DNA of 64,000 nucleotides from Ilyonectria destructans (lineage: Eukaryota > Ascomycota > Sordariomycetes > Hypocreales > Nectriaceae), in assembly GCA_020740775.1 (NCBI GenBank), contig JAHEWK010000011.1:558001-622000 (forward strand), in the 5' to 3' direction. Both the position numbers and the translations under genes were made by a program. Below the pieces are notes generated by a model. The model was not told the origin of the DNA. It ran no database searches and was given only the letters and a program-made list of their open reading frames with translations. Positions 22,319 to 36,501 of this stretch are shown in pieces (the stretch's first letter is position 1; each line of letters starts with the position of its first letter).

Positions 22319-23261
22319 CCCCAATAGCACCGATGGATGAGATCCCGTGGGAGGCAAAGCGGGTATATGCATGGAATCTACATGCTCGTAGAAAGGGGTT
22401 TCTTCATCGGATTGGAGTTCAGGCGGTGTTCTCTAGGAAAGCAGTCAGCTCATGTCATTTCCTTTCCATCACATCCGAGACTGATGGCAACCGGAAATCA
22501 TGGCACCACGATCCCGCAAGCTTACCGGTCGACTGGATATTTGTTCAGCATGTCCTGCAAATGAATGGCTCGTTCTCGAATTGGATGCTTGATTTAATGG
22601 TTCTGCGATCCATGAACACACAGGTGTATTCATGGTGCTTAACGTCATAGCTGTGGTGGCGCAGTTGGAGACGGTTGGATTTGTGGGAACGGGACCCTGG
22701 AGTCGATTCGAGGAGGGTTGCAGGCAAGAATCAAAGATAAGCCAGGAGAGAAAAAGCCTTTGTCACTTGAGAGAAATGGTTTTTTAAAAGTTGTAGGAAG
22801 CGGATAGATATCATACCGCGATTCCCACACTGCTTTATTAGCTACTAAGGGGGCCTTAGAAATTGCCGTCGACCTCAACGACGGGGCGCGCACTGGCCAA
22901 TCATAAGCTTGAAACAGGCGGTTTAACCTGACAGAACCAAACACATCTTACAGATCCCAACCATCTACTGTGACTGCTCCCGGGCAAGTGGAGTGAGACC
23001 CCATTGAGACGCTTTCTGCGCCTGCCTTACGCCACAGTGGAGCACGCCTTGGCGTTAATAAAACCGGTCCCGCTTCTAGCTTAATTGAGATAGCGTCTTC
23101 TCTCTCCCGAATGATTGTGGGGCACTTTCGGGACTTCTCCAAGACGATTGGTAGTGGGCTATTTCCAGCTAGTTTTGCTTTTTCCTTAAGTAGCGATTGT
23201 GCCCCCCCACAAGCATTAGAGCAGCAGTTAAGGAGATGCCTCTTGGCCATCAAACTTTCAG

Positions 23262-23318
23262 CCATGACACTTTCGGTCGTCACACTTTTGACCATCACAC
23301 TTTTGGCCATCACACACT
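23262..23318 (+). repeat. Short tandem repeat, ~15 bp unit
   Basis: Four imperfect copies of a unit like CATCACACTTTTGGC. No coding role seen. Confidence 0.6.
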
Positions 23319-23320
23319 TC

Positions 23321-23397
23321 GTCTCTCAATAAACCTCCTTCAGCGGCAGCAGCTCGCTTCTAAAATCCAGGTGCACCTCCAGTTGTCAATCCGCCAG
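23321..23397 (+). repeat. Diverged direct repeat, copy A
   Basis: Begins CTCTCAATAAACCTCCTT and ends GTTGTCAATCCGCCAG. A second copy with an internal length difference lies at 23921-24026, about 600 bp away in the same orientation. The element is unclassified. Confidence 0.6.
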
Positions 23398-23920
23398 CCC
23401 TGGTCGGCGCACATCATCTCCAAGTACCTGTGTAATTTCAATTGCGATTTCCATCACTTAATTTTGAGATATAGAAACAGCAAACGTAATACAGAGGAGC
23501 TTAAACAGTCATTAGGCAGCGTGGTGCCTTTATTTTGCATCCAAAAGGCGAACAGGAAGAGGGTGCTGCTGCCGTCTCGTCAACGTGAGATATGAGAGCA
23601 GCACTGGAGGACATCAGTCAGGTTTCCCACACCAGCGGCGCAGTTGGTTTGTTAGAGAACTGGTCTCTCGGGTTCCTGGGTGAAAAAAGAGCACGCGCAA
23701 TCGAGGGACTTGGCTGGGTCCGCTGCTGCTCGACAGAAGCAAGAAAAAAACTCGAGGGGCTAACACGCTGACGCTGAGGTGGCAATGCACGGCAGCTTTG
23801 GTCGTGACCGCTGTTGTGAGGGGGTTGGAATCCGAGTCGACGTGATGTGTCCCGACAGTACCCACTTAAACCAGCCACACCGACCAGGTCTAAGTCAAGC
23901 TCGCTGTATTACACAAATCT

Positions 23921-24026
23921 CATCTCTCGATAAACCTCCTTCTACAGCAGCTTGCTTCGCTCAGTTCTAAAATCTAGGCCTTCCCTCTTCCCTCCGGAGG
24001 TGTGCCTCAAGTTGTCAATCCGCCAG
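23921..24026 (+). repeat. Diverged direct repeat, copy B
   Basis: Begins CTCTCGATAAACCTCCTT and ends GTTGTCAATCCGCCAG, matching copy A at 23321-23397 at both ends but carrying about 30 extra bases in the middle. Confidence 0.6.
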
Positions 24027-25275
24027 TGCATGCGCTGTCCTGGCGAAAGGCCTTTAATAAATATTTGTAGCCAGGGGCAAGAATACACTATCCCAATTAG
24101 GTTAATAGTGTGGCGGGTTCTCTCACGCATCCCTGTTGCATATGCATGTTTGGGAACAGTGTGTAGGTATTCCGAGGATGCCGGCTGCCCCCTACGCAGC
24201 CGTGCCTGGCCCAAGTCCTCAGTTAGTCCCTAAAACAGTTTCCTGGGCCTGGGCCTGGGCGCCTGCGTGAAAAGCCACCGCCGAGGTAGGATGGAATGCT
24301 CACCGGCTGGTTTGTGGGCGAACCTAACACGATGGGTACTTAACCCGTTAGTAGGGGTCACTAAGTGGGGTGATCTCAAGCCGTCTCGAATTTTAGGTAC
24401 ATCCACCACTGGTAAGGATACACAAAGTTGTGCTTGGGCCCTCCAGACTCACTACGGTATCGGGCAGACGCCCCTTTGAGCCTTTGGGTGTGCGAGGGCT
24501 CACGCTAAGTCAAGGCAGGGGATGCCAGGCCATTCGGGGACAGCAATTGAAGATATTTCGTACATGACATTGATAGAAGTCCCAGCTAGCTGCCACTACG
24601 AATTGCGCCGTCACATGCACGCAGTCTCACGAGGTCCTCCTTGGCCCGGCATCAGTTAGTAGTGTTGCTCGTTACTCCGTTGCATTCTTCTGGCTCCAAA
24701 AGTCACACACTAATTAATTAGTAGTCGAGGTTGGGGCCCTAACTACCCCACTCCAGACTCCAGGGATGTCTTAGGAGGTTGGACGACTTGCTCCTGTGCC
24801 ATAAAATCGTCTCCTATCAACGGGCCACCGCATATCATAAAAAGGCAGCCGTTGTGAAAAAAAGAGGACCGGACATCTCGCCGTTTCCTACTCTCTCATG
24901 CATTGCTATGAGCCGCCCCGTTCGAACTCTTGGCCGGAGTGAAGCACATAAACTCGTGGACCATTGGACTAATTCTACTTTGCATCAACGGGTGAGTGCG
25001 TTCCGTCGACTGTAATGATTACATGAGGTCGAACCTGGCCATACAGATACAAGTCAGAATTCTACTGGGAATATCATGGGCCAGGAACCCTCGGCGGAAG
25101 TGGATATTATACGAAGCACGTACCTGACTATCTTTTTTAGAGCGCAAGCCCCGACATCGAAGATCACGACGTCGAATATTCCTGCCTCGAATCTGCGCAC
25201 GCCCCTTACAAGGAGCTTGTGTGTTCAATACAAATATCCTCTTCCTCCAGTCGGAACCTAACCAATCTGTTGTAG

Positions 25276-25422
25276 GCACCAAGAAGGAAAAGAACGGTGT
25301 TTATATGGAGTTGTTGCACCTGTTTACACGGCGGCATGAAAATCAGCGTCAGTTCATGTCCTGGATGTGGTACGCTTCGATGTTCATATTGCAGGGTCGA
25401 GAAGGTCATTGTGAAAGAATAA
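25276..25422 (+). CDS. Zinc-ribbon exon copy 4 (intact C-terminal exon, 48 codons)
   Basis: After a TTGTAG acceptor the frame reads APRRKRTVFIWSCCTC, then GGMKISVSSCPGCGT, then LRCSYC and KVIVKE before TAA at 25420-25422. The pattern CCxC-X12-CxxC-X4-CxxC is a zinc ribbon or treble-clef-like small domain common in short fungal proteins of unknown role. Compared with copy 5 at 30536-30685, most codon differences are silent third-base changes (TGT/TGC, AGC/AGT, CCT/CCA), which suggests selection on the protein. A possible 5' exon starts at the ATG 24908 (MSRPVRTLGRSEAHK) and ends at a good GTGAGT donor at 24992, but the join is not established. Confidence 0.55.
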   Translation, partial: APRRKRTVFIWSCCTCLHGGMKISVSSCPGCGTLRCSYCRVEKVIVKE

Positions 25423-25476
25423 TTTCTTGGTTTAGGGAGGGATGTTCAACAAATACCATCCGCGTGTTTGAGGAGC

Positions 25477-25626
25477 TAAGTCGAAGCACCTGGGGTTGGG
25501 CACCCCTGAGGTTGGACACCCCTCCCTGGCAGCTCTGTTACTGGCAGGCTGGATCTGCGCCAGACCGATTTGTCAATGCCATGGCTGCCAACAGGAGGGG
25601 TGCCCAGCCTCAGGTGCTTCGACTTA
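25477..25626. mobile_element. MITE-like element with terminal inverted repeats and TA target duplication
   Basis: The element 25479-25624 (146 bp) starts AGTCGAAGCACCTGGGG and ends with the near-perfect inverse. The two arms match over about 31 bp with two differences, and TA flanks both ends (25477-25478, 25625-25626). TA target sites and AGT-starting ends are usual for Tc1/mariner-type elements. It is too short to code for a transposase, so it is a non-autonomous copy. Confidence 0.75.
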
Positions 25627-26792
25627 GGGAAGCAGGGGATGCGACACGATTGACTCGCTTGAGTCCCTTGAAGATAACTACGCGGTAAACTTTTCAGAAT
25701 ACATCAATTTACGATCGAACTTCCCAAGCTCGGGCTGTGTCTTTCAACCATCTGCATGTGCTACGGCCTGTCCTTGTGGCCATGGCTGGAAAGTGTTGGC
25801 ATGGATCCTCGTAAGATGACATGTATGCAGTAGACTAGACACTGTGGTACCTGGAGCTTGTGTTTTCTACTCGCGCTAGCCATTACCCCACTCCCTCGCG
25901 CATTACAATGCAGGTGAGACAGAACTACGTTGTATTTCAAGCAGACATCGTATTAGCGGGACATGAGGCTCTCTCCTTTGTGTGAGTTCCTGCATTAGTA
26001 AAACATATGTTTGTTGATAAAGTACGTTTTGTTGGTGGGACGTTTTGTTGGGGCGTTTGTATTAACAGATAGGCTGCAGACAAAAAGGCTCAACGAATAC
26101 GTGGATGCATTTCCGGTATTATAGACGTCCACTCAACAACGTCGGCAATTGACTCCTTCTCAACCTCGAGAGTCCCAACTTTCGGGATATAAGTATGCCC
26201 TTGTCTTGGAGTTGTAGTTCATATTAATTCGATTAAAATTCCATGATTTAAGTATTTATGTGATATTTGTCCTAGACGTCAAGGAACCGTTGCGCCTGCA
26301 ACAAAGAGCTAATGTGCTCGGCCCGGAAGGGAGTCGTAGATTGTACATGCCAACATGGCGAGGATAGTCTTGATCGGAGATGCCCTTAGTTGCATCCTCA
26401 CCCAATAAGAGATGAGGTCTGTGCTAGCTTTCAAGATGAGAGGGAACGCCAAAAGGTCTGACACTTGACACTAGATCCGTACTTCCAAGTGCATTCAATC
26501 AGGAAATTCAAAAATCTCGAGAAGAGCTGTAACGGCTTAGGTCAAGCGGATAAGGCACGATAAAGGGTGTGCGAGGAATTAAATAAGTAAAGAATCGTCT
26601 CCCGCCTTGGATCTGGGTGGAGCTACCACTTGAAGTAGTGCCTCAGCACACTACACGAGAGACCAGTCATGATTAAAACTCCAGCGTGCTCATAGGCGCA
26701 ATATGTTGTATCCTTAGTAGATAGAAATGATTAGATGTGAAAGCTCTTAGGTATTCTTCCTATCTAACAATGGTCTTGGGGTCAGTCTTATA

Positions 26793-26843
26793 GATGATGA
26801 CGACAATGATGATGACGACAATGATGATGTCGACAATGATAAT
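26793..26843 (+). repeat. 15 bp tandem repeat (GATGATGACGACAAT)
   Basis: Three imperfect copies of the unit. It could once have encoded an Asp/Asn-rich tract, but no surrounding open frame supports that now. Confidence 0.6.
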
Positions 26844-28174
26844 GCCTCAGACATCCGCCGGTCTCCGGATACTCCTGGAAGTTGATCGAGCTGTAGTTAC
26901 ATTGGATATAGAGCTGAGCAAGACACGCCAAGATCGACGTTTTTGAGTTTATCGGCGTCTCTGACATCCTTGAAAAATGACCAATCTAATTTTGACATGT
27001 GAAACGATCTCAATGAGTCAAATGTTATTAAATGAGCCTGTAGTCCTGGCGAGTGAACTGTTTCTAGTATATCATCGACACTTTTTTAATGATAAACAAA
27101 TGATTATCTCGCAGGGCTCCGATGAGTAGCTGGGTCTCTGATCCATCTTGTCCGTCTGAGGATAGACATTTGTGGCTATGTCACATTTATTCAGGACGCT
27201 TAAAAATCTGCAACTACCAAGCGAGCCTTGACTAGCAAGCTGTGCCTACTGAAGGAAGGTACAGAGACTTGATGCCACCACAGCTCTGGCAGACATGAGA
27301 AGGGAGATAAGTAGAAGGGGTTTAGAGGAACTGAGCAGAAGACAATGGTGATAGTAACACAAGTTCGCGCCCAGACAACTTTACTGCCTATATTCACCCG
27401 ATGGCGGATATAAGATTACTGTGTCACGGCCGCTGCCGAGCTCAAGATCACCATCAGCATCCGGCATCAGCCAAAGCATATACACGCGCGTGTCCAATAT
27501 GCGGCAGGATCTGTGTATGTTCATCTCGGTAATATCTAAGTCATCAGGTGCCAAACCCGGTGGTGCAGGCGCCTCTCCAACATCCGTTCCCGAAGTGGTC
27601 CTACCGTGCCGTAAGCTACATCACTACCCTTCTTTCAGGGAGACAAGAGAAACCTGTATACTAGTATCAGACCTTGGATAACTTTCCTTTACTTCCGGTG
27701 CCGTCTTGTTGCAAATATGTTGCCAGCTCTGTGGGTAACCATGACTGAGTGCTTTGCAGGATGGCAGCACGCTTGCAAGTTTGTCTATTGTCGTCCCCCC
27801 CCTAATATGTACAAGCTAGACACACCTCTTCTGACATTTGGTAATCAACTCACGCTTAGCTCGCCTAATATTTCTATATTTAGTAGAGTATCCACTAATT
27901 TCCGATAGAGGACATCAACTCTCTCAGTTAAGTTAGCTCCTAATCCATTGGTCAAAGATGCCTCCTTTGTACAGAATACCAATACGATAAGCAGGTAACC
28001 GCTTTTGTACTCTCAGTGTAGCGACTCGGCATGCAGGTAGTAACAAAGAGAACGAAGGGTACAGTACCTGGTCTTGTAAAAGTGGGTAGCTAGGAAGGGG
28101 TGTATGTAAATTTGGCCGTTTCAGTGGTCAACGATGGACACAGCGGATACAGCTACGACTCAACAGTCCCTTAG

Positions 28175-28555
28175 GCGGCTGCTGCCAAAGATGCTGAGGC
28201 AGAGCGTAACAAGAAGCAAGAATATGGAGCGTTAGAAGCTGCTATAGTGGAAGGGCACGGGATGCCTGGTAACGGCAGGTCTGGCATTACGTCCGAAGTT
28301 TCTCCTAAGGCCGGAAGCCCGTAGGAAGCTGGGTCTCTAGAAGGCGATAAGACTGCCCAACTGAAGGTATCTGACCCTGAAAACCCTGGCGGCGACGACG
28401 ACGATGAAGAAGGCAACTACGCGGAAGAGCCGACTCAACATGATCTGGATTTTCGAACCTTAGCTTGCAGAGCTAAAAGTGTTATAGAGGGAGAGGAAGC
28501 TCCTGAAGCCAGTGAGGCAGGAAGTTTCCGGGATAGACGTCGTCTTCGAAGATAA
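28175..28555 (+). pseudogene. Relict acidic coding sequence with in-frame TAG
   Basis: One frame reads 127 codons of hydrophilic sequence (AKDAEAERNKKQEYGALEAA, later NPGGDDDDEEGNYAEEP, ending RRRLRR before TAA at 28553-28555). It is interrupted by a TAG at 28322-28324, and another TAG precedes it at 28172-28174. Both stops are one C-to-T step from CAG. The bias towards Glu/Ala/Gly codons suggests a former coding region, perhaps of a mobile element; no family is recognised. Confidence 0.4.
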
Positions 28556-30019
28556 AGGAAGAGACAACTGAGTAGAGGTGTTCTAGGAGGATAAGAGCCC
28601 TTGCAAGGCCTCTTGCCCTGACTTCTGAAGAAGCCTGGGATAGCTAGATCAACTCGCTGTATATTAACTGAGGAGAAGGTGTTAAAGCGCGGTCTGGAGG
28701 TTAAGGTAACTGCACAGCTATAGCTATCGCTGTTCCTGTTAGTTGAGCTGTTAGCTGGTTACGGGGGGCTAATTTCAGTGTGTATAGCTCTTGCTTTTGG
28801 TGTATATAGCTCTTGAATAATTGTGAAACTAGGATCTAAATCGGCAAAACTATGGATAATAAAATTGTAGAAGATTACTCTTTGAGATATCTGACAATCT
28901 GATCTCAGCCCGAATAACTGATAACTTAACTCTAAGGAGAAAATTTCTCTCTATAAACCGAGGCCTCCTCAAAAATATCCCTATTATCGAGGACACTCTT
29001 ATACTCATTAAGTCTCTGCTAGTAGCTACCAGCTAGCTGGATAACCTATTTCACCCTCCTTCAGTATATATACTTGGTCCCTTCACCACCCCGCAGGTCA
29101 ATCTGAAGCCGAAAAGGCAGAAGGTTGAACTGGGTTTGCTCTGGTTAATTACTCAACAGGGAGCTCCTACAGGGTTTTTTTTGGGTTGCTCGATCACTAG
29201 GAGACTTTCTGTTGGCTTTATCGATCGGAGACATTGACCCCTCGGCGAGGACCTGTATTTTTCTAGCCTGTGTCAGACAGCCTGATAGGGTCTGTTGAAA
29301 TCTAGTCTGTTACATAACTGACAATCTTACGATATCTGGAACGGCTTCCAGACCGGTTGCTAGGAATCCGGGCTGGACCAAGTCTCAGGGCTCCGGCAGG
29401 TAGGTCTTCCGGCCTCAGACCTCCGGACCTCGGGCCCGGAGGCCGACTTCATCATCGTCTATAAGACCGATCCCTAGCCCTTCAATAGATAGAGAAATCA
29501 AGCAATTCCATCGTCACTAAAGCTGTCTTATCCAATCCATCCTTTGTCTGATAGCCTGCGTCTGGGGACGGTTCGAATGTGGGACTTGTTGGGGCGACGA
29601 ATTGAGCACGGGAACATGGGGACTCATACCCTGTTGAACAACAATTTACATCAGCAAAGGCATGAATGGCTTACTAATGCTATATATCAAGAGGTAGGGT
29701 GCCCTAGTACACATACCCAGAGGGGGTACTAGAAGCTTAACAGTAAAAAAGAACACCAACAATAGGATCAATAATACAGACTATATACCCAGTCCATTCA
29801 AAGGTTAACAGTTTACTCAAACAGACTAAGGTTATTGCACACTGGTCTCTGCCTGAAGCTTTAATTTAACCCTTCTGACTTCAACCCTGCTGTCTGCAGT
29901 TAACAACCTTGAGATAGGAACCTTATTTCGAGCAATAAGATATAAGAGAGACTGACATCTCCCGTCGTCAAGAGACTAACTTCCCTTCCAACAATCATCC
30001 CATCTCGACAACTTTCATC

Positions 30020-30267
30020 ATGTCGACTATCATTCGTAAAGCTCTGGCCACAACTGACCCTGCGTATCAGGGATACTGGGTATATCCGGATAGAGAAGGC
30101 CGCACTGCACGATTTGGCTGAAGGTCGAAAATAGCGATGACGAAAGGGGCCAAAAGTTCATCGAGGAAATTGGCGGTAAGGTGTACGAGCCCTGGTTCCA
30201 GAGCTGTTGGTTGCGTGGAGCTGGTACGGATGCTAGCCAGCTAGGGCGAGAGGGCGGATTCGGATGA
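30020..30267 (+). pseudogene. Small broken ORF, about 80 codons over two frames
   Basis: An ATG at 30020 opens MSTIIRKALATTDPAYQGYW and ends at TGA 30119-30121. Protein-like sequence continues in another frame from about 30121 (KVENSDDERGQKFIEEIGGK, ending at TGA 30265-30267). A one-base loss in the TTT at 30114-30116 would explain the break. The family is unrecognised. Confidence 0.35.
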
Positions 30268-30535
30268 CTTGGGTCATCATGGGCGTTGGAGATCTTGGGG
30301 CGTTTTACAGGTCGGGTCGTGGGATTGCAGGTTTAGACATCAAGGTCAGAATGGGTTGAAAATGTTAGATAGGATTCCGGCAGAAGAAGAAAAAAGCAGC
30401 TTGAAACCCAAACTTGGGCCTTGGCAACTGTGACGTGCGCAACGAAAATGCAGTAAATTCAAACATTAGGTTCCCTCATCGAGGGATATATTGTGGTATA
30501 TATACCTAGTTCGTTCAACAAAAACAGTGCGTAAG

Positions 30536-30685
30536 TTATTCCTTGATAATGACTTTCTCTACCCTACAATATGAGCATCGTGGTGTGTCGCATTCTGGAC
30601 AGGAGCTTACACTGACTTTCATGCCGCCATACATGCAAGCACAGCAGTTCCAGATAAAGGCAGTACGCTTCTTCTTCTTCGGAGC
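30536..30685 (-). CDS. Zinc-ribbon exon copy 5 (intact C-terminal exon, 49 codons)
   Basis: On the minus strand, after a CCTAG acceptor at 30690-30686, the frame reads APKKKKRTAFIWNCCAC, then GGMKVSVSSCPECDT, then PRCSYC and KVIIKE before TAA (30538-30536). Cysteine spacing is identical to copy 4. The exon start and stop are at the same positions relative to the motif, so the two copies share a gene structure. The 5' exon was not found; the region further upstream is TA-rich and repeat-bearing. Confidence 0.55.
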   Translation of the reverse strand, partial: APKKKKRTAFIWNCCACMYGGMKVSVSSCPECDTPRCSYCRVEKVIIKE

Positions 30686-31526
30686 CTAGGAAGGTGGTGC
30701 AATATTAGTGTTTGATCGAAGAGAATACATGCCTGTCTAGGACATACATGCTGGCGAAAATGGCATGTTGCGGATTCCATCCCAGAATATCCGAAGCAGC
30801 TCTCAACTTCAAGCTCGGCGCTTATTCTCTACTGACAGTTAGCTACTCAGTTTATAGGAACTCGTTTTGGCTAGTCCGCGGGCCTGTTCTGATATTTATT
30901 TGGGGGCTGCGCTTACTAGTTGAGGTGAACGGCCAGTGGCACCGACTGCAGATGCGCTGGCAAAGTGTGATTGCCTGGCATTACACTGTGCGCTCACGCT
31001 TCCTGTTGGGTCAGGGGTTCGTTCCATGATTCTCATTCTTATTGCATATACCACCGCAATGGCAACAACAATTAACAATGACAGCAGATGCGGAAGTATT
31101 GACTTAGTGATGGCTTAGGCGTAAAAAACGGTAGATCCGTATCTTGGGGAACTATAGTGTGATATTTGTAAACACCACAGAATTTAGGCTTCTCCCTATC
31201 CTTATATGGCGATGGAGGAGATGGAGGACAAATTCCTTCCCGAGGGCCGGGGCCGTTAAATTGCTTTTTATATTCAACATAAGACATCGCGCTCGCTCCT
31301 GGTAATGTGGAGCATACATAACACGATTCAAAACGTATACAACGGCGACTAAGCCCAACAAAGATTATATCTTGTCTAACGGTATACTCAGCTCGCTGTG
31401 TAAATATATAGCTGACTCTCTTATAGTGTGGTACTAAAACGCCACTTGGGAGTGGGTACAGAGTCTAGGTGTGAAATGCACCAGTTTGTATATATTTTTG
31501 TTTTTCTATTCCAGCTTTCTGCCCCT

Positions 31527-31833
31527 AAGTATGAAGGCAGGGGTGAAAAGTTTAGCCCCTCCCCTTGGTCTCTTATCTGTCCCCAGCGTACTCCGTATTG
31601 TTACTAACAAATTCGATTTCAGTACGTGACTCGCCATAGCTGACGGCTGACTAAGAAAATTAACACACCGTACACACGGCGTCGCTAAGAATTAGCGCAC
31701 GTCCCTTAATATTACAGCGCTGTCCTACCTAATTCAACGATAAGGACTGTGTGTGAAATACGGTGATAGTATGCTAACACTGATAGGAGACTACGAAGGG
31801 GAGGCCAAACTTTTGACCCCTGCCTTCGTAAGT
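31527..31833. repeat. Inverted-repeat element (possible MITE), ~300 bp
   Basis: A left arm from about 31527 (GAAGGCAGGGGTGAAAAG, then TTTAGCCCCTCCCC) is mirrored by a right arm ending about 31833 (GGGGAGGCCAAAC, then TTTTGACCCCTGCCTTC). Arms are about 40 bp with several differences. The interior shows no coding capacity and no clear target-site duplication was found. Confidence 0.55.
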
Positions 31834-31996
31834 ACAAACTTCAACCCTGTCCTCCCAACTTCAATCTCTGTCCTATCAACATTACTCTTTGTCCTACGGA
31901 AGGGCACGTGTTACAGGCGGGTAGCGTAGATGATTGGGTCTCTGGTCAATTTTAAATTCACATATTATTTTTTCCTTGTTGTTTAACGAGATAAAT

Positions 31997-34596
<2,600 letters not shown>

Positions 34597-36217
34597 ATGG
34601 TCTCGGGCAACAAGTTCGCGGCTCTGGCCCCAATAATTCGCGACATTTGTAGAATTTCGGGCATTCTAGGCATCGCGCTCGGCGTTCTGCACCAAGATAA
34701 GGTGGTTCACATAGCCGCGTCGGGTTCGCAGACGTCGAAAAGCAAGCGCCCTGCGATGAAGATACGATTTTCGTGCTGGGCTCCCTCACCAAAGCCATGA
34801 CCGGCGCGTTGGTGTCTTCCCTCATCCAGGATGGATCGCTGTTGTCCTGGGATGTTCCGCTGAATGCCATTCTGCCAGACTTCAACCGCTCAGACGCGTA
34901 CGGCGACGCGACAATCGCTGATCTTCTCTGCCACCGAACCGGGCTTGCCGCTCTCGATTCCCTCTGGCTGGCTTCCGACAATGTTCCTTTCCTCCCTAGA
35001 TCACAGGCCGTCCACATTCTCAATCATGCGCCAGCCGCCCGCACTTTCCGTAGTCACTTAGTCTACAACAACTTCGCCTACGAGGTATTGGGCCAGGTCA
35101 TCGAAAAAGTGTCCGGGGTTTCGTTTGCTGACCTTCTCCGAGATCGCCTGCTCACTCCGCTTGGGATGACGAGAACATACTACACAGGTGAGTGCCGAGA
35201 AAATGAAGCAAAGCCCTACGCCGCACTTGAAAATGCATCCGTTGTTCAGATTGCTCCAGCCCTCAAGGGCAAAGACGTCTTGATGGGGCCAGCGGGAGGG
35301 ATTCGCAGCTCAGTCAACGACCTCCTACGTCTCTACTCCGCTTCATTTCCCGTGCTCGCGACGAGACTTTCTCCGATTCGACAGACGGACAAAACATTCG
35401 CCATCAGCCTCAGGGTGTGTTGGACCTCTGGCAGGGCCACACTTTCTTGCCCTCACATTCGCTGAGGGAGCGCTCATCTGCTTATGGCTAGGCTCGCACT
35501 CAACTCCCAGAAATCCTATCACCAGGCGACAATGGCAAGTCCGAAATGAACCCCATGGTAGGCACTAACGCCCCGTCACGCCTGGCCCTCCATCATGGCG
35601 GATCCATTCCCGGCTTTAACACGTACAACGCTCTATTCCCAGAAACCGGCAGCGCTGTTGTCGTATTGTCAAACTCGCTGTCCCTCAACGGAGGAGTACG
35701 TTGGATTGGGGAACTTCTCATCGAAGCCCTGTTCAACAACCTCGATAATGCTCAAGATTACAGGAAATTGGCCCGCATGTCAGTGGCATCTAGTTTGGAA
35801 CAACAAATTAACCTCAACAAGAGTCTCGCCGATGGCCGAACAGCTAAAACACCTACTCGCCCTCTGAATCCTTACGTCGGACGATATCTCAATAGCATCG
35901 GGAATTTCTTCATCGATGTTGAACACGAGGATGACTCTCTGTATGTTTCGTACATGGGTCGGGACGCTGATACATTCCAGCTAGTTCCGTACCAAGAGGA
36001 TAGCTTTTATTGGTGGCTAAGTAACGATGATTGTGTCCAACTAGCTCGAGAAACTGGACATGATGAGGAGTACTTCATCATCAGGTTTAGTTCAGTTTTA
36101 GGATCGGATGTTACACATCTCTGGTGGAGGCATGAATATGATATACCGGAGCCAGGCCAGTTATTTCGCAAGATCAAGGAGGTGGTACCTATGAAGCCAA
36201 TACATGGTGAACTGTGA
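34597..36217 (+). pseudogene. Beta-lactamase-fold serine hydrolase, disrupted
   Basis: The family is clear: an SLTK active-site box (LGSLTKAMTGALV), a YNN box (VYNNFAYEVLG) and a HGGS box (HHGGSIPGFNTYN), in the right order for fungal class-C beta-lactamase-like esterases/peptidases; the substrate is unknown. The coding sequence is broken. Frames change near 34714-34724 and again near 35347-35352, each explicable by one missing base, and an in-frame TAG lies at 35489-35491 where the family usually has Gly-Trp-Ala-Arg, so TGG to TAG is likely. The nonsense change argues for true decay, whereas the two indels alone could be assembly errors. The ATG at 34597 starts the family-like FAALAPIIRDICRISG. 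Confidence 0.75.
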
Positions 36218-36501
36218 TTTTACTCCTGTATCAATGTGCTGCCACGGACAGCATATTGTGGACAGTTTTATGTCCAAGGGGATGCACGATTTACGATAGA
36301 ACCCGTCTCGGGCTAAATTTAAAAAAACTCATACGAAAATAATATCCAAAGTAAACCAGATCGCAAGCCGAGGATTGAATAGACACTATTCACGGCACAC
36401 CTGGTGCGGGGTTGTGACTTATGAGCTTAGCTAGTTTACCATCTCGATTCTCAATGCGTCAACTCTCCACATTTACCCGGCTATAGTCCATGAGGCACTA
36501 T
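36218..36501. other. Short convergent intergenic interval
   Basis: Contains nothing recognisable; it separates the 3' ends of the hydrolase relic and the MFS gene. Confidence 0.4.

Larger units (their letters stand above)
20742..31996. other. AT-rich, gene-poor, repeat-bearing region
   Basis: About 11 kb with no complete ordinary gene. By eye it is richer in A/T than the flanks, with many TA-rich stretches, and holds degraded material: inverted-repeat elements, direct repeats, relict open frames with in-frame TAG or frameshifts, and several copies of a zinc-ribbon exon (all listed separately). No reverse transcriptase, integrase or transposase motif was recognised. It looks like an old transposon-accumulating compartment. 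Confidence 0.6.

Noticed and set aside
29565..29590. GGTTCGAAT box resembling a tRNA B box
   Set aside because: No matching A box, acceptor stem or cloverleaf could be drawn around it.
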